From Paulownia fortunei (taxonomy: Eukaryota; Streptophyta; Magnoliopsida; Lamiales; Paulowniaceae), in NCBI GenBank assembly GCA_019321725.1, contig CM033113.1:3534001-3598000 (forward strand): DNA of 64,000 bases, in the 5' to 3' direction. This document shows, piece after piece, positions 25,213 to 38,362 of the stretch; positions within the stretch are counted from its first letter, which is position 1, and every line of letters begins with the position of its first letter. Under the pieces are notes generated by a model, which did not search any database, was not told the DNA's origin, and worked only from the letters and a program-made list of their open reading frames with translations. The translations under genes were made by a program, and so were the position numbers.

Positions 25213-28200
25213 TTGTCAGAGAACTCTTCTTCAGCAAATGAAAGGTAATATACACTTTAATACAAGGATTATACTCAACACAGAATAAAAGGCACCGCCA
25301 CTTATTTGGAGAGTAATTTTATTTGTTGTATTTAATCACACGACTGTCTGTCACAACTAAGTTTGTCATGAATTATTATGATCAAACTGCTGGAATTAGT
25401 ATTCACATACGCCAATGTTGATCTATTTTTAGTGATTGCATTGCTGTAATTTAACTTTATTGTCTGGATGTTTAAATAAATTGTGCACTAGAATAATTTG
25501 TTACATAGAAATGTGAAAATGAAAATTTCGAAGAATAACGATCTTAGGAAGCCTTTGTAGCAAATTCCGAATTATGGTTGTGCCATGGGTTTCTATGCCC
25601 CTGACCCGGTCTTTTTTCTGCTCTTTGTATATTTTATTCTTTAAGCTTTTACTATGTGGGCTTTTGGATACCTTTCCGGGCCTGGATTTGCCAGAGGGTT
25701 GGAGCAAATGGCATACGGTTTGTTCCATCGTTAGACAATTTTATTTTTTAATTAATCAACAATTTTTTTTTTCAGTTTGAGCCTTTTTCTGCTCGTTAAT
25801 GAAACAGCAATTTTTTAAAAGGAATAAAGAATATATATTGATTATTTGAAGATTAAAAAGTTATATAGTCTTGATATTATACTTCTTGTAACAAAGTAGA
25901 AAGTAGAAACACAGAGACTGGTGTGTGTTCATGTTTGAATGTCCCATTGAATTTATGCTTATCAACATTAATTTGATAATATTTACTATTTTAAATTTAA
26001 ATAAAAGTAATTTGTTATTACATCCTTCAAATATGATGTGCTTAATATGGTAGTTGAGATTTGAGTTCTTATCTCAAGATTTAAGTAAATCTTTACTTTG
26101 TTCATTCTTAATTTTTACTTTTGGTTCTCATTTTATACATATAATATTAAATTCCAATTATTAACTTAGTCCTCTACTATTTAATAGTTATAATTTATAT
26201 TTTTGGGTTTTTCATGTAAATTAATTGAATTACCTGAACTCTCATTGTAATAATTCTAGTAATAAATTATCTAGTTTCGCCATGCCTTGGTACCATTGAA
26301 GGTAGTATGTTAAATATAAAAAGTTGATTTTTGATTAGTATCATACAAAAATATTCTCGAGCTAATTCATGTTGTAATTTTATCGTTTTACTTAAACTAG
26401 ATATAAAAATTGTGTCGCTTTGAGTATGCAACAATTTAAATAGTGGTTAATTGAAAAAAAAAAAAAAAGATGGACTTCATGCCTGCGGCAGCATGAAAAG
26501 TTTAGTTTTGAATTACCCTAATTAAAATAAATCTTGCTCTCTCCACCCCAACCTCCTATAAAAAGTTACAAATACCTCCAATTAAAAAGTTACGAGTACC
26601 CCCCAATGAAATTGTTATTTGTAAATTGTTGTTGTTTTTGTCAAAACTTCCTCCATAAGCCCATCTCTCTCCTATCATCTCCATGCCCTTCAATGTCCAC
26701 CACAATCATGTCAACAGTCGCTAATGGCATGATTGGAATGTAGAAATTGAGTAGAAATGAAATGGATATTTTTAAATTTATTTTTAAATATATAATTAGT
26801 ATAATTTAGTATTAGAAATACTCATTTTATATGGGTTTAGTCATTCATTCCCTCCTACATGGGTTTAACTATTTTTCAATTAATCGAAAATGAATTTATA
26901 TTTACTTTTGATAAAATTATCCTTTTAAACTAAATAAAAATATTTGATAAAATTTAGGAATGACAATAGGTTGGGTTGGGTTCTCCAAAACCAAACAACT
27001 CAAGATTTTTATAGATACGAATCCGAACTTGTCCCAAACTCGAGAGTTAGTGAGTTGGCTTCATTAGACCTGATTTATAATTTTAAAGATATTAAAAATA
27101 TTTTTTTAAAATAATATAACCACAACTTTCTAATTATGAGAAAATAATATTAGTAATAAATAACTAATTATTTAACTTATATATACATATTTTAATTTTT
27201 AAAAATTAAATTTTTTAAATATAATTGTTATTTTTATATGTTTTACTATTTATTAATTTTAAATTATTATTTTAATTTATAAGAGTATTATATTTATATT
27301 TTTTTTATGGGTATATATAAGATACATATATTTTTTCCCATATATATAAATATATATCACATAAGTACATATATAACAAAAAAAAAATATATTCAACATT
27401 TTAAGGGATTGAGTTCGGGTCTTCAAATTAAAATTTGAGATCCGCCTTGAGTTTTAAAAATTGCCCAAAGTGAGGTGGGTTCGGAGCGATTCAAGTTTTA
27501 TTTAAATCCATTATATTCTTAATAAAATTGAATTAATAAAAAATATTTTTTTTCTGCATCTTCTTCTTTAACTATTTATCTCAATTCGGTCAATAAAAAA
27601 AATATAAAGTAATTTTATGTGTTGATTTTTTAATAAAAAATATTTATATTAGTGTGAGATTTTATCTATATTTTTATATATATAAATATATCAACACCGA
27701 TTAAAGTAATAATAAATTCATCATACATAATATATCAAATAATAATTATATTTTAAAAATTTCTTATTGAATGGTAATTTAATCATTAAAAATAATTTTA
27801 TTTCATTCCTCCTATTTATTTTTAGTTATCAATCATGGAATTGAAATTTAACAAAAATAATAATTTCATTACTTGTTCGTTCATTATAATCAACAGTGAA
27901 AAATATTATACTCATATTATTTTTTTTCTATCTTAATTTCATTCCTTATTTTATTACATTCATATCTATTTGCATTATTTCATACCAATGCCTAAGCGTT
28001 TTTTTCTCTTTTTTATCCTTTTTATTTTTCTTTCTTTTTTTCCATTAAGCCTGACTCCATTGTCCATAATTCTGCCTTTGGTTTTGCCACCAGGACCACC
28101 TAAGCAGCCTGCTTTGAGTACAACCATCACTTTCTATGTTAGTTTCGCGGGCACAAACCACCTCCGCCACCGGTTTCTTTGGCCCCTTTTTAGATCTATT

Positions 28201-28244
28201 TACTTTTTCAAAATCCATTTTCTTTGTCAGCTGCAATTTGTAAA

Positions 28245-28247
<3 letters not shown>

Positions 28248-28288
<41 letters not shown>
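28248..28288. repeat. (AT)n microsatellite
   Basis: About 40 bp of perfect TA/AT dinucleotides, immediately left of the LTR-like remnant. Confidence 0.9.
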
Positions 28289-28290
<2 letters not shown>

Positions 28291-28329
28291 ATGATTACGA
28301 TGAGATATAATTTAAACACACAAAACTCA

Positions 28330-28805
28330 ATGTCTCATATCGTCTAAACACACAATGTCCATCAAGATAATTCGAACAATCCAATAAGATGTTTCATTCC
28401 AATGGGTATTACGAGCCCATGAGGTTTATATATATCATACAACACCAAGATCCAATAAAAGAATATCCAAATTACAAATAACTTAAAATCTGATGGGTTT
28501 GATCCCATCAAGAGACACTATAAATAACCCTTTCATCAATTTAGCCAAGGTAAGTAATTTATTGATGAAAAGACACTCTCAAGTTTTATTTTCTAAATTC
28601 CCTCTCTAGTTCTGAGTTAAGCGTTCATTTTCTGAATTCTCTATCTAGTTCTAACTTGAGCGTCGGAGTTTCATTTCCTGAATTCTCTTTCTAGTTCTGA
28701 TTTGAGCGTTAAAAGATTTTTACCGGATAACTCGGCACCCTAACGACTTGTGTGTTTCGTAATAGTTGAAAACTCTTTCTAGTTCTGATTTGAGCGTTGA
28801 AAGCC
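28330..28805 (+). mobile_element. LTR retrotransposon remnant (solo-LTR-like)
   Basis: The segment has the layout of a plant LTR: promoter-like ACTATAAATAACCC near 28,518, then a transcribed leader with ACACTCTCAAG, and the phrase CTTGAGCGTCGGAG (28,655-28,668). That phrase is widespread in R-U5 regions of plant Ty3-type retrotransposons. A short motif CTCTxTCTAGTTCTGAxTTxAGCGTT recurs at about 28,600, 28,640, 28,685 and 28,773, so the leader contains diverged 40-50 bp repeats. No gag or pol frame accompanies it, and I could not identify its ends or a target-site duplication. Confidence 0.5.
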
Positions 28806-30469
28806 ATGAGAAGCTGATGTTTGAATGTTTGAATTCGTATGTATTTTTTTCCAGCATATTTATATATAATTTCTTCATTTTAGGGTGGTATTTTGATTTG
28901 TTTTTGGAACCATTTGGATTGGGTTATTTTTTAAAAAATTGTGTTTCTTTCAAAACACCTATCATCTGTGTTTTGCAACTTTTTATGTTGAGCAAATTTA
29001 TATATGTTAATGAGTAATTTCTTCAATTTAGGCTAGGATTTTGATTTGTTTTTAAAATGATTTAGATTATGTTCTTGTCTTTTGAATCAGTGTTGATTGA
29101 AGAGTAGTTTGCATATTTGGTTGTTTTCTTAACACCCATTGATTGGATATTTGATTCCATCATTTGTTATTATAAAGTTTGCATTAGTTTGCTATTTGCT
29201 AGAGTTAGCTAAAAAAAAAGGATTGAATTAGATTGTTTTCATTCAACTTATCTCACACTATTTATAAATAAGAGAGCTTTCACTTAAAATAATATTTTCA
29301 TGTTGATTTACTCAAAGACTTTCACAAATTCTAAGAAATTAGAATATGATTGTTTATCCTTCTTTTATTTTGGAAGAAAATAGTAAGAAAGAGTTATTTT
29401 GAAAAAAGAATAATGAATTTTGAGAGTGTGATTAATTATGGAATGAAAATATAATAATTATTGTTAATGTGATTTTTTTTTTTTTAAGTGATGATTGGAT
29501 GTGAGAATTTTTTATAGAAAAAATTTACGAAATGATGTTTGGAAGTGAAATTTTTTATTTGTTATTTTTTTTTTGTTTTTAATCTTTAACAAATATTAAT
29601 TTTACTTTAGTTTATTATTGAATAAATATTAAGAATATATATATATATATATATATATGAGCAACTATGCTTATTTTATAGGTCAAGCATTTATATGTAC
29701 GTACATAAATATAAATTTCGTATTTACAAAAGCATTTTAAAATCATCTTGTGAATGTAAAAAAAAAAATTATTATGCCATAATATCTATATTATAAATTG
29801 TAAATTATTTGAATAACTCATATTTAATAATCATAATTATTTATTTTATTTTAATACTAAAATTTAATTATATTTCTAAAAAAAAGACTACATAATATCT
29901 CTATTATATTTTTTATTTTATTTGAATAATTCATATTTAATTATAAATTTCTTTACCTCGTTTCAATTGTTATTTTCTCTTTCTTAATTTATTATTAATT
30001 TTTCTTCTGCTCCACCCACTACCTTCTCTACTTAATTTCTTGTTTACCCAACTCATCAGATGTCTGAATTTACTAATTACTACCACGTCGAATCAAATGG
30101 AATAAAAAATAGAAGCCATCTGGTGTGAAATGTAATCTTCGATGGCCGACGAAGTCATATGAAATTCTATGGCCGAGAAGAAGTCCCTTCCTCAGTTGTC
30201 AACAAATCTACTCGAACATGGAGATGGTATATATGGAAGGTTTGTAAAAATTAGAGATGATTTGGGGACTATAACATAAAAACGGAAATGAGTGTTGTTG
30301 TAATTTGTGGTGGTTGTAATAAATAAGGAGATGAAGCTTGGAAAAAATGAATTCGAAATCTATTTCAAAAATTGAAATGCACAATCGGTCTCAATGGTAG
30401 AATTGGTCACATCTTACAAAAGATGTGCAAAATTGATCTTATTTTGCACCTTTTGCTTTTTGCATTTAG

Positions 30470-30625
30470 GGGACATCACTGATAAAGAATCGGAAGAACT
30501 GGAGGATTGGTTGGAATCTACTAAACTCAGCCAATTAAACTTACCTCAGTCAAATCCCATGATGAACGGTGATGCAGCCGTGGACATGGGAATATATGCA
30601 ACTTTGGATGAACAAATTTTGGAAG
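30470..30625 (+). pseudogene. Orphan exon-like segment (about 52 codons)
   Basis: An open stretch with coding-like composition reads GDITDKESEELEDWLEST and then KLSQLNLPQSNPMMNGD, ending in ATLDEQILE. It is acidic and helical in character, unlike the Phe/Ile/Lys-rich random frames around it. It is bounded by a good acceptor (TTTGCATTTAG before 30470) and a donor (GAAG|GTGAG after 30625). No companion exons could be found in the flanking AT-rich DNA. I do not recognise the family. It could be a captured gene fragment inside a transposon, the remnant of a duplicated gene, or one exon of a gene I failed to assemble. Confidence 0.4.
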
Positions 30626-33111
30626 GTGAGATTTTTTTCAAAGATATAATTGGTTTGAATGGTCACAATTTTTTTCAAAGTACTTCATTTTCAGAGTTTT
30701 ATTTCCATAGTATTCCACATCTCAATTTACACAACACTTGATTATACTTTTGTTGGAAAATAAAAGAAGCAGGTAAAAGATCTACAAATAAATCCAAGCA
30801 GGGATGTGAGTGCTTTGCTAGAACACAGAAATTTTGTGAATATTTTATAGATTGTTGATGTAGGTTGTAGTGGATTGTCGATGTCTATGAGGCTGTAGTG
30901 GATAATATTGTTATGGATTGTAAATGTTATTGATTGATTGAGTATATATACATATATAGATTGTTGATGTTCATTAATTGTCATGCAGCACTATATGATC
31001 CTTTATAAAAGTGTATCAAAATTATAGTTGTTAGTGACGCTGGAATTCAAATTTTTATAAGTCACGAGAGCAATTGTCTTTGACCACACAATCCAACAAA
31101 AAGTGGAATAATAAATAACATTGTTGTATAACAAATTTTCTTAATTTCTTATGTATAATAAGTTTTATATAACTTATGATATTCACACTACTGTGCATGA
31201 CTATAAATATATATATATATACCCTAAGATCTAAAAAGCCATGTACTTGGTTAAAATGGAAAAAAATAATAATAAATGAGCTAAACTAAAATGATATTTA
31301 ACCATTAAAAAATACCTCACTTCTTTCAACTAAGTACTACATTTCTCCTCATGTTAATATATACTTGAATAACTATTAGCACATTTTTTTGTATTTAATA
31401 TGATATATGGTTTTTATGCCTACTTTGTTTTAATTTCTATATGACTCAAAGAGATTCATATTTAAATGTTTGAAAACAAACTATTTACACTCAATAAGTC
31501 ATATTCTAATTCTTATTGGTGTAAAATACGGTAACTCTCATTAATTGTGCATTATTTTATTCATAATAGGACTAGGAATTCATGTTATTATGATCAAAAA
31601 AGAATAAAACAATAAAATTTTATATCATTTTATCATACAGTAAAAAATAGCATATGTCTTTACATTTAGTATCATATAAAAATAAAACATTTAGCATTAT
31701 GATTATTTGCATTCAATGTTAAGACTTAATTTACTTTTATATGTTTTGTAAAATATTTTTAATGCAACTTATAATAATAAATAATATTATTTTATATATT
31801 GAGAGACTTATATATGTAACTATCACATGAAACTCGTCATTATATACACAAACTTCTATAACTCAACTTCATCTCATTGTCTACTTGCAGACATTTTTTT
31901 CACAAATTGCGGGGTATAGAAATATTAGTGGTGGCGGTGATAGAAAAATTATGACACATGAGGTAACGAACATAAGTGCCATGTGCATTAGATATGGCAA
32001 TTGATGGTGGCTGTGGTGAAATGGGATTAAGGTTGCAGTGCGAGTCATGGCGGTGGTGGTTGGCGGTAGCCAGCGACAAAATGGATGCTATTAGACTGAT
32101 GGTTGGTGGCAAATAGCTCTAAGCTGTAGTGTGTGTATAAGATGAGAGAATTATGTTTTTGTAAAAAGAGACAACATTTAAATGAAAATGACACTTTGGT
32201 ACTTTTAAATGGGTGGGGAGTTGACCACTAGAAAAATCTTATATAGGGAGTGGAAAATATAAAATTGATTGATAGGAAGTGAATTATAATTGAAAGATTT
32301 TAAAACAACTCACTTTTTAAGTAAACAAACCAAAAAAAAATTGAAAATTGGTCGAGTTTTGTTCAGTACTAGATTCATTGGATTGAATCTTGATGTTTTG
32401 TTTATTGGGTCTAATTGAATTATACAGGCAAATGAATTAAAGATGGAACTTTTGTATCGATTTTTCATTATTTTGCAAGAAAAATTCAAATCTAATTTAA
32501 GATTTAATTAATAATGTTTTTGGTGATTGTTAATAATATTAATTAAAATTTTGAAAGAACATAAATGACAATCTGAATTGTGTTAAGCTGTGACAACAAT
32601 ATTGGATAAGATCCCAATCAGACTGGATTCATGAATTGGATTAATTTAGATCCGATTCATTTTTAACGCAACCCGTTTGAATTGAATCCGGACGATCCCT
32701 ACTCGTTAAGCGTTTATATCGAAAAGTCAAAGTTTACACTACTATAAAAGCCGATACCGACATTACTAATGCGATTTAAATTCCAGCACTGACCACATGG
32801 AGGGGTTAAAAAGGGTTTCTTGACCGCCCCACTTTCAATCGGTTGAATTATATAAAAATTAAAGGCGCTTAAATCTTAAATAAATCAAGAAAGTGCCGGC
32901 GTCTCCCCCAGCGAATTTACCCCAAAAGATCCAGCGGCTCGACGCCGTCGATTCGTTTTCACCTGCGAGAATCTTGGATCACATCGGTATTCACGCACTT
33001 GCTTATGCAATAGGCAACATGATACTGCCCATTGTGGTTTCTCATGGGTTCATAACTCGATTTTGAGATTCTGGGGGGAGAGATAATTCATGCGAGATAA
33101 GAGAATAAAGT

Positions 33112-35287
33112 ATGGGGGACAGTTCGGGTTTGGGCTCGGGTTACAAGGAGTACGTCGCGGGTATGCTGGCTGGAGTTGCCACTGTCATTGTTGGTCATCC
33201 CTTTGACACTGTCAAGGTCTCTGTCTCTGTCGCTGTCTTTGTCTCTTGTCTCTTATCTCTCAGACGCACACAAACACTCAGAAACAGACGCTCTCTTTGG
33301 CGCCTTCTATTTTATTCTTTTGTTAATTTTCTCCGGGTTGGCGCCTGGTGATTATGATCTTGAACCAATAACTGTGTGCTTTTATTAGTGAGAGGAAGTC
33401 CTTTCATTTGAATTGCATCAGTGCTGTTATTGTGTAAGAAAAAATTGAAGGTAGCCCCATTAGTTAGTATCTCAAGACCTTTTCCTTTGCTCATCTTGAT
33501 CCGTATTGGCAGGTGAAGCTTCAAAAACACAACACGGAAGCTAATGGGATGAAGTACAAGGGTGGTTTGCACTGTACTGCGAGAATTTTGAAGATGGAAG
33601 GAGTATGCCTCTTAACTCCCTGTGATACCTTACTTCAATGTGCCATGTTCCAAGTGTATTTGTGTTCCATCAGGCTATGGGACAGGGAGTTTCCTTTTAT
33701 TTATATTTTTTGATTTCCTTCTTTTTCGTTTCTGTTTGTAATTATTTTGGTGTGTCATCCAAGATAGCTCAAGCAGTTGAGTTCGTCCATCCAATAAAAA
33801 CCTATATATTCTCGTATTTTAACATGGTAGTCGTTGAGTCAATTCTTACTTGAAGTATTGTTTCGTCATTGTTAATTCTCATTTTCACCGCATAGTATGT
33901 CACAAGCCTTATAGTATATTCTAGGTGGTCTGTGGGTTTCATGCAAGTAATCTAGGGTAACGCTTGCTTCTTTTTTCTACATAAGTGCCAATTCATGGTT
34001 ACGTTGACAGGTGAAAGGGCTTTATTGTGGTGCAACATCATCTTTTGTGGGAATGGCCTTTGAAAGCTCGCTTGCCTTTGGAATTTATTCGCAGACAAAA
34101 CATTTGCTGCAGGTTTGTTACACTGTATGTTGAATCTTTACAGACATCACCATCCTCCATGCTTTAAAGTGCTTTGACCTTGATGTCACAGTAAAATAGT
34201 TAAATTTCAACTCTATGGATGTTGTTGTTTGAGGTTGATTACATGAGTGATGTGCTCATATGGATACTCCTTTTTTGTGCCTTTATAGGGAGCAATACAA
34301 AATGAAAAGCCGCAGCCTCTTGCAATAGTTCCTTCAGCAGCTTTTGCTGGAGCTGTTATTAGCTTTGTATTATGCCCATCAGAGCTGGTAAAGGTAAGTG
34401 AATCAGAATGTTGATACTTCTCACTCTGTTTACATCATTGTATGATTGTGGGATTTTCAGTGTAGGATGCAAGTTCAAGGCATTGACTCTTTCCTTCAAA
34501 GCTCCAGTAGATACAGCGGTCCTATTGATTGTGCCCTTAAAACTGTAAAAAATGAAGGGGTGAGAAACACCATGCTCAATTAAAATTGAATACTGAAGTA
34601 CTTTCTAGCTGATAGATTATAGAATTTCTTTTCAGCTTACAGGCTTATTCCGAGGAGGAGGCACTACCTTGTTAAGAGAATCCATTGGAAATGCAGTCTT
34701 CTTTAGCACTTATGAGTATGTGCGTTATTACATGCATCTACAACTGAGAGATGCTTCCTCTGATCTAGCCCATTTTATTGATGTGGGAATTGGAATTGTT
34801 AGTGGTGGCTTTGGTGGGATAGCAGTAAGTGTTTCAGTTAATTACACTTATGAAGACGATTGAGACAATTTCTCTTACTGAACTTGTCGGCTTTCACTTT
34901 TATCTTCCCTTTCTATTTATTAGTACCTTCTATCTTCTGATATTCTAACTTCTCGACACATTTTTGCACATTAGTTTTGGTCTGCTGTTCTACCGTTAGA
35001 TGTGGCAAAGACCATAATTCAAACTTCACCAGACAAAGACCATACAAGAAATCCATTTTGGATTCTAGAATCGGTATACAATGAGGATCTTAAATTTTTT
35101 CCAGAGTTAGCAGTAAAGTAGCAATAAATGCCTGATTCTTTCTCATTGCTAGATTTATAGGAGGTCTGGATTTAGAGGATGCTATACAGGTCTTGGTCCT
35201 ACAATAGTTAGAGCATTTCCTGCTAATGCTACTGCTATTGTCACATGGGAACTGGCTATGAAGATGTTGGGGATCAAGCGCGAATAA
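33112..35287 (+). CDS. BAC1: Mitochondrial basic amino acid (arginine/ornithine) carrier, BAC1 type, 8 exons
   Basis: Exons 33112-33216, 33513-33602, 34011-34112, 34289-34393, 34461-34559, 34636-34824, 34975-35073, 35153-35287; every intron falls in phase 0, giving 307 residues. Three mitochondrial carrier repeats are visible, each with its PX[DE]XX[KR] signature: PFDTVK at 30-35, PSELVK at 129-134, PLDVAK at 237-242. The N-terminus (YKEYVAGMLAGVATVIVGHP), the GLYCGATSSFVGMAFESSL block and the C-terminus (GLGPTIVRAFPANATAIV, ending GIKRE) match the plant BAC1 carrier closely. Family knowledge: an inner-membrane protein with six transmembrane helices that exchanges arginine, lysine, ornithine and histidine. 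It supplies mitochondrial arginase during seedling nitrogen mobilisation and is induced under osmotic or salt stress. Intron 1 opens with a CT-rich tract. BAC2 is excluded by the close BAC1-type match; substrate choice is inferred from homology. Confidence 0.93.
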
Positions 35288-38200
35288 GCCATTGCGCTGT
35301 CTGAGGCCCTAATGCTAATTATTCTTGTGATCGCTCTAAAGACGTGGTTTTTGATTGCTGTCAGCATTCGGTGTGATTCTTTCGAGATGTGATGCTCCTA
35401 ATATGATACAGTGGTGATCTGATGAAATGAACAGAAGTCTATTATGTTCCACATCAGGCTCGGCTTATAGGTGACTGAAGCTGGATGTGAGATATTGGAT
35501 TCTTTTCTTTTTAGGTTGGATCACTTTGTATTGCCGAGAAGACCGAGTGGCTTGTTAGTTTGGTAATGAATTGTTCAAGAATTGAAGGTTTTCAAAAGCT
35601 CTGGAAATGATAATATCCTGGAGTTTGTCTGTGCATTCTTCAAGGGGTTTGTTTATTTTGTTGTGATGCTATCAACTGTTTGATTTTCTTTAATAAAGAA
35701 CTTGTGACAAGTCAAGAACAATCTATTTGAAGCTTATCCACTGAAACTATGAAATTTGAGTAATCTATTAAACAATTCCTATTGAGTGATGAGGTCTCAT
35801 ATTATTTCATTGTAGGAAAGTTATAATTTGACTAGCTATTGATGTGCTATGATAGCCAGGAAACTTCCTTGAATGGAAAAATAAACTGTACACTCTCAAA
35901 TTATGAGTTATTGGCTTGGACTAGAGATTAAATCCTGGTGAAAACACATATGAAATACTGTTTTGAACATATTTTTGTAACATGAACTACAATTTTGTTT
36001 TGTTCGCATAATTCAGGTCTATATTGTTGCAATACATAATATGAAGTATTTAGCTTAAATTTTGAGAGAAACTTGTTAGCAGGGTAAAAGAGTTGCTTTG
36101 AATTATGTCATTCCCTCTGTTTGTTTCATGACTAGAATTTTGGTAACTCATGCTTTGCTTTCACCACATTTTATTCACTCTTGATTTCGGATTTCCTTTT
36201 CATTGAGAACATAATAGAATTCTTTTAGATGGTCCATGTTGACTCATCTTGGTTGATATGATCAGCTGACCTATAACTTAACTTTTTGGATATTAAATTA
36301 AGCAACGCCTATTTTGTTTTATTGTTGTTGTTGCGTTTTTTCCCTGCTGTGGGGTGGGGGTAGGTAAAGAACATTTACTATTTGGGTTAATTTTCTGAAC
36401 CATTAGGTTTGCCATTTGAGTCTGTCAACTCTGAACTATTATAAATTTCCTTTTGAGTCCATGTAAAATGAGCCAAGATTTTATGGTGAAATCTACTTTG
36501 GTTGTTCCCAACCTTGACCCTGACAGTTCATCCTTTTAGACCTCTTCTTTTCTCTGGTTGCCTTGGCAATATCGGGTTTGCCCTGGTCCATGTAAAGGCA
36601 TAAATAAAGTTCTACCCTCAGCTAAGAAGTCTTTCACAGATGTGACAACAAATGTTCTCTTCAGTTGGTAGCATATTTTGGGTAGTAGATTTTGATGTGT
36701 GTTTTTGACCTTTCAGGTTTGCGTTCGTTACATTGTCTATGGTTGATATTAAATGCGTCTGAAGTTCCTGATCTGTGCTTACGGTTGTAAATAAAAGTAC
36801 GCCAAATGCTACTTTATGAGCCCCCAATGTATAAAATGTGGATCTCATGTCTGTTGTAGCCCTCTGATAATCACATTAGAACGGAGAAGTATTTTTTACC
36901 CACTTATTTTACCTATAGTAGGTAGAGGTATTTAAACAATAGTCTTCTCTTTACATTGAGGAAGTGGAGTAGAGTGTGATGACTCTATAGGTTCTCTTTA
37001 GGGGATTAAAAAAATTATTAAGCATCTATGTAAGATTTTTAATTCATAATGTTTTTGCTTTGAGGTTATAAAATCTTTAAAATGAATTATTATTTTGTAT
37101 GCCGGCATGAATTATCTGAGATTGCCCAGAGGACATGCATGCTGGAGGTTATATAGTATGTTTCAGCCTTTCTACATGGAAGACTGTGACTGTGGTTGGT
37201 CTATGTAGGGACTTTGGCAGGCATAACTTTTGTTGCCAGGGCAGGGTTTCGGGGTGGGGGCTTGTTGGAAATATGTTTATAAGGTTGACACTGTCCCTCC
37301 GACGCGCACACAACAATCAATCAACACCAAATTTGCCTCCACAGCCAAATGTTTAAACCTTTAAAAACACCTGGATGGGAACAATTTTTAGTATCATCAT
37401 TCATTGGATAAAAACATGGAGCTTGTGCAATGTGGTTATTACAGGCATGGCAGTTGTGCATTTTTGCAATATGACCTAACTATATAGCTGTCCTTTATCA
37501 TATTTTTTTGCATTTTACATCTGCAGATGAAGATTCATTTCTGAGTTCTTGTCATTATAAGACCTGCAGGTGAAGATGTATTGCTGAGTTCTTGTCTTTA
37601 TTAGACTTTAATTACCTGTTGCATCTCTTACTCAGGTTGTGTGCTCATTTGAACTGGTGGACCGTTCTAGAAAATAGCTGCCTGTTAAATTTAATAATTG
37701 GGGTTGGATTTGTTGTGATTAAAAGTTTATGATTCGGTCGTTATTCTATTTTGCTTTCATAACATCAAAGGAGAATTGTTGCAAAATGGGGTATTTGCTT
37801 GAAATTGATATTGTCGTGATTGCAGGCACTTGCCATTGATTGCCAATATCTCTGCTCAGGATGGTAGCCAGGCATAGGTATGCTCTGTTATGTTCTCTAA
37901 TTTTTAGGACATTACCTTTTAGATCATGAAAGCACTCAGGGAATTGTTAGTAACTTTAAGTCCTTGGCTTGATGTTGAGGATCTGGATTTCAACTCATTT
38001 GCTGCAACTAAGTTTGAGGATCTGTATTTCAACTCATTTGCTGAAACTAAGTTTAGGATTATTCATGATGAGATCTGGATCTTGTACATTAATTCCTTGA
38101 TATTGTAAAAGATTGGTGAATGATCATTCTCAGAAAAATAAAACTAACAAGAGGAAGTGTCGCACAAAGTATTTTGGTGGCATCCTTATGGCTGTAGACG

Positions 38201-38341
38201 ATGCATACATCGTCAGTACCAAATTTCAAACCACAAAGCGTGAAATGAAATGGACGTAGTCCATTAATTTTTTATGCTGATCACAGAAATAGTTTGACTT
38301 AAACAAACCTAGCTGGTGGTTTCTGAAAAGAAATCCAGCAA
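35288..38341. other. Intergenic region between convergent BAC1 and SPL genes
   Basis: The first few hundred bases are the BAC1 3' UTR. Most of the rest is ordinary AT-rich sequence with no frame I can support. A 39 bp tandem duplication lies at 37977-38054. The right end is predicted to be the 3' UTR of the minus-strand SPL gene. Confidence 0.5.
37977..38054. repeat. Tandem duplication, 39 bp unit, 2 copies
   Basis: Two copies (37977-38015 and 38016-38054) differ at only two positions. Each starts GAGGATCTG and ends AACTAAGTTT. The unit is a multiple of three and sits inside an open frame (37926-38108), but that frame has no other coding evidence. Confidence 0.85.
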
Positions 38342-38362
38342 TTGACAGAAGATAGAGAGCAT
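38342..38362 (-). promoter_or_regulatory. miR156/miR157 target site in the predicted SPL 3' UTR
   Basis: The + strand here reads TTGACAGAAGATAGAGAGCA plus one T. That is the miR157 sequence as I know it, except for the last base, so the minus-strand transcript of the SPL gene would pair with miR157 almost perfectly. Against canonical miR156 there are mismatches at miRNA positions 11 and 20. The site lies 100 nt past the SPL stop codon. In the SPL3/4/5 group the miR156 site is in the 3' UTR rather than the coding region, so position, strand and gene class all agree. Confidence 0.88.

Larger units (their letters stand above)
25213..33111. other. AT-rich intergenic desert with retroelement remnant
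   Basis: About 7.9 kb without a supportable complete gene. It starts with the DEG15 3' UTR and ends with the BAC1 promoter and leader (TATAAAA-like at about 32,743-32,749 and TATAAAAA at about 32,850). Within it are (AT)n runs at 28,248-28,288 and about 29,636-29,659, a slightly GC-richer island at about 28,040-28,225, an LTR-like remnant at about 28,330-28,800 and an exon-like island at 30,470-30,625. The remaining frames look random. Confidence 0.55.

Noticed and set aside
28040..28236. GC-richer island with a lysine-rich minus-strand frame
   Set aside because: Looked ribosomal-protein-like at first glance, but neither frame matches any family I can name and no splice partners exist.
33760..33800. 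tRNA-like phrase (GATAGCTCAAGCAGTTGAGT) in BAC1 intron 2
   Set aside because: No acceptor stem, anticodon arm or T-arm consensus could be assembled around it.
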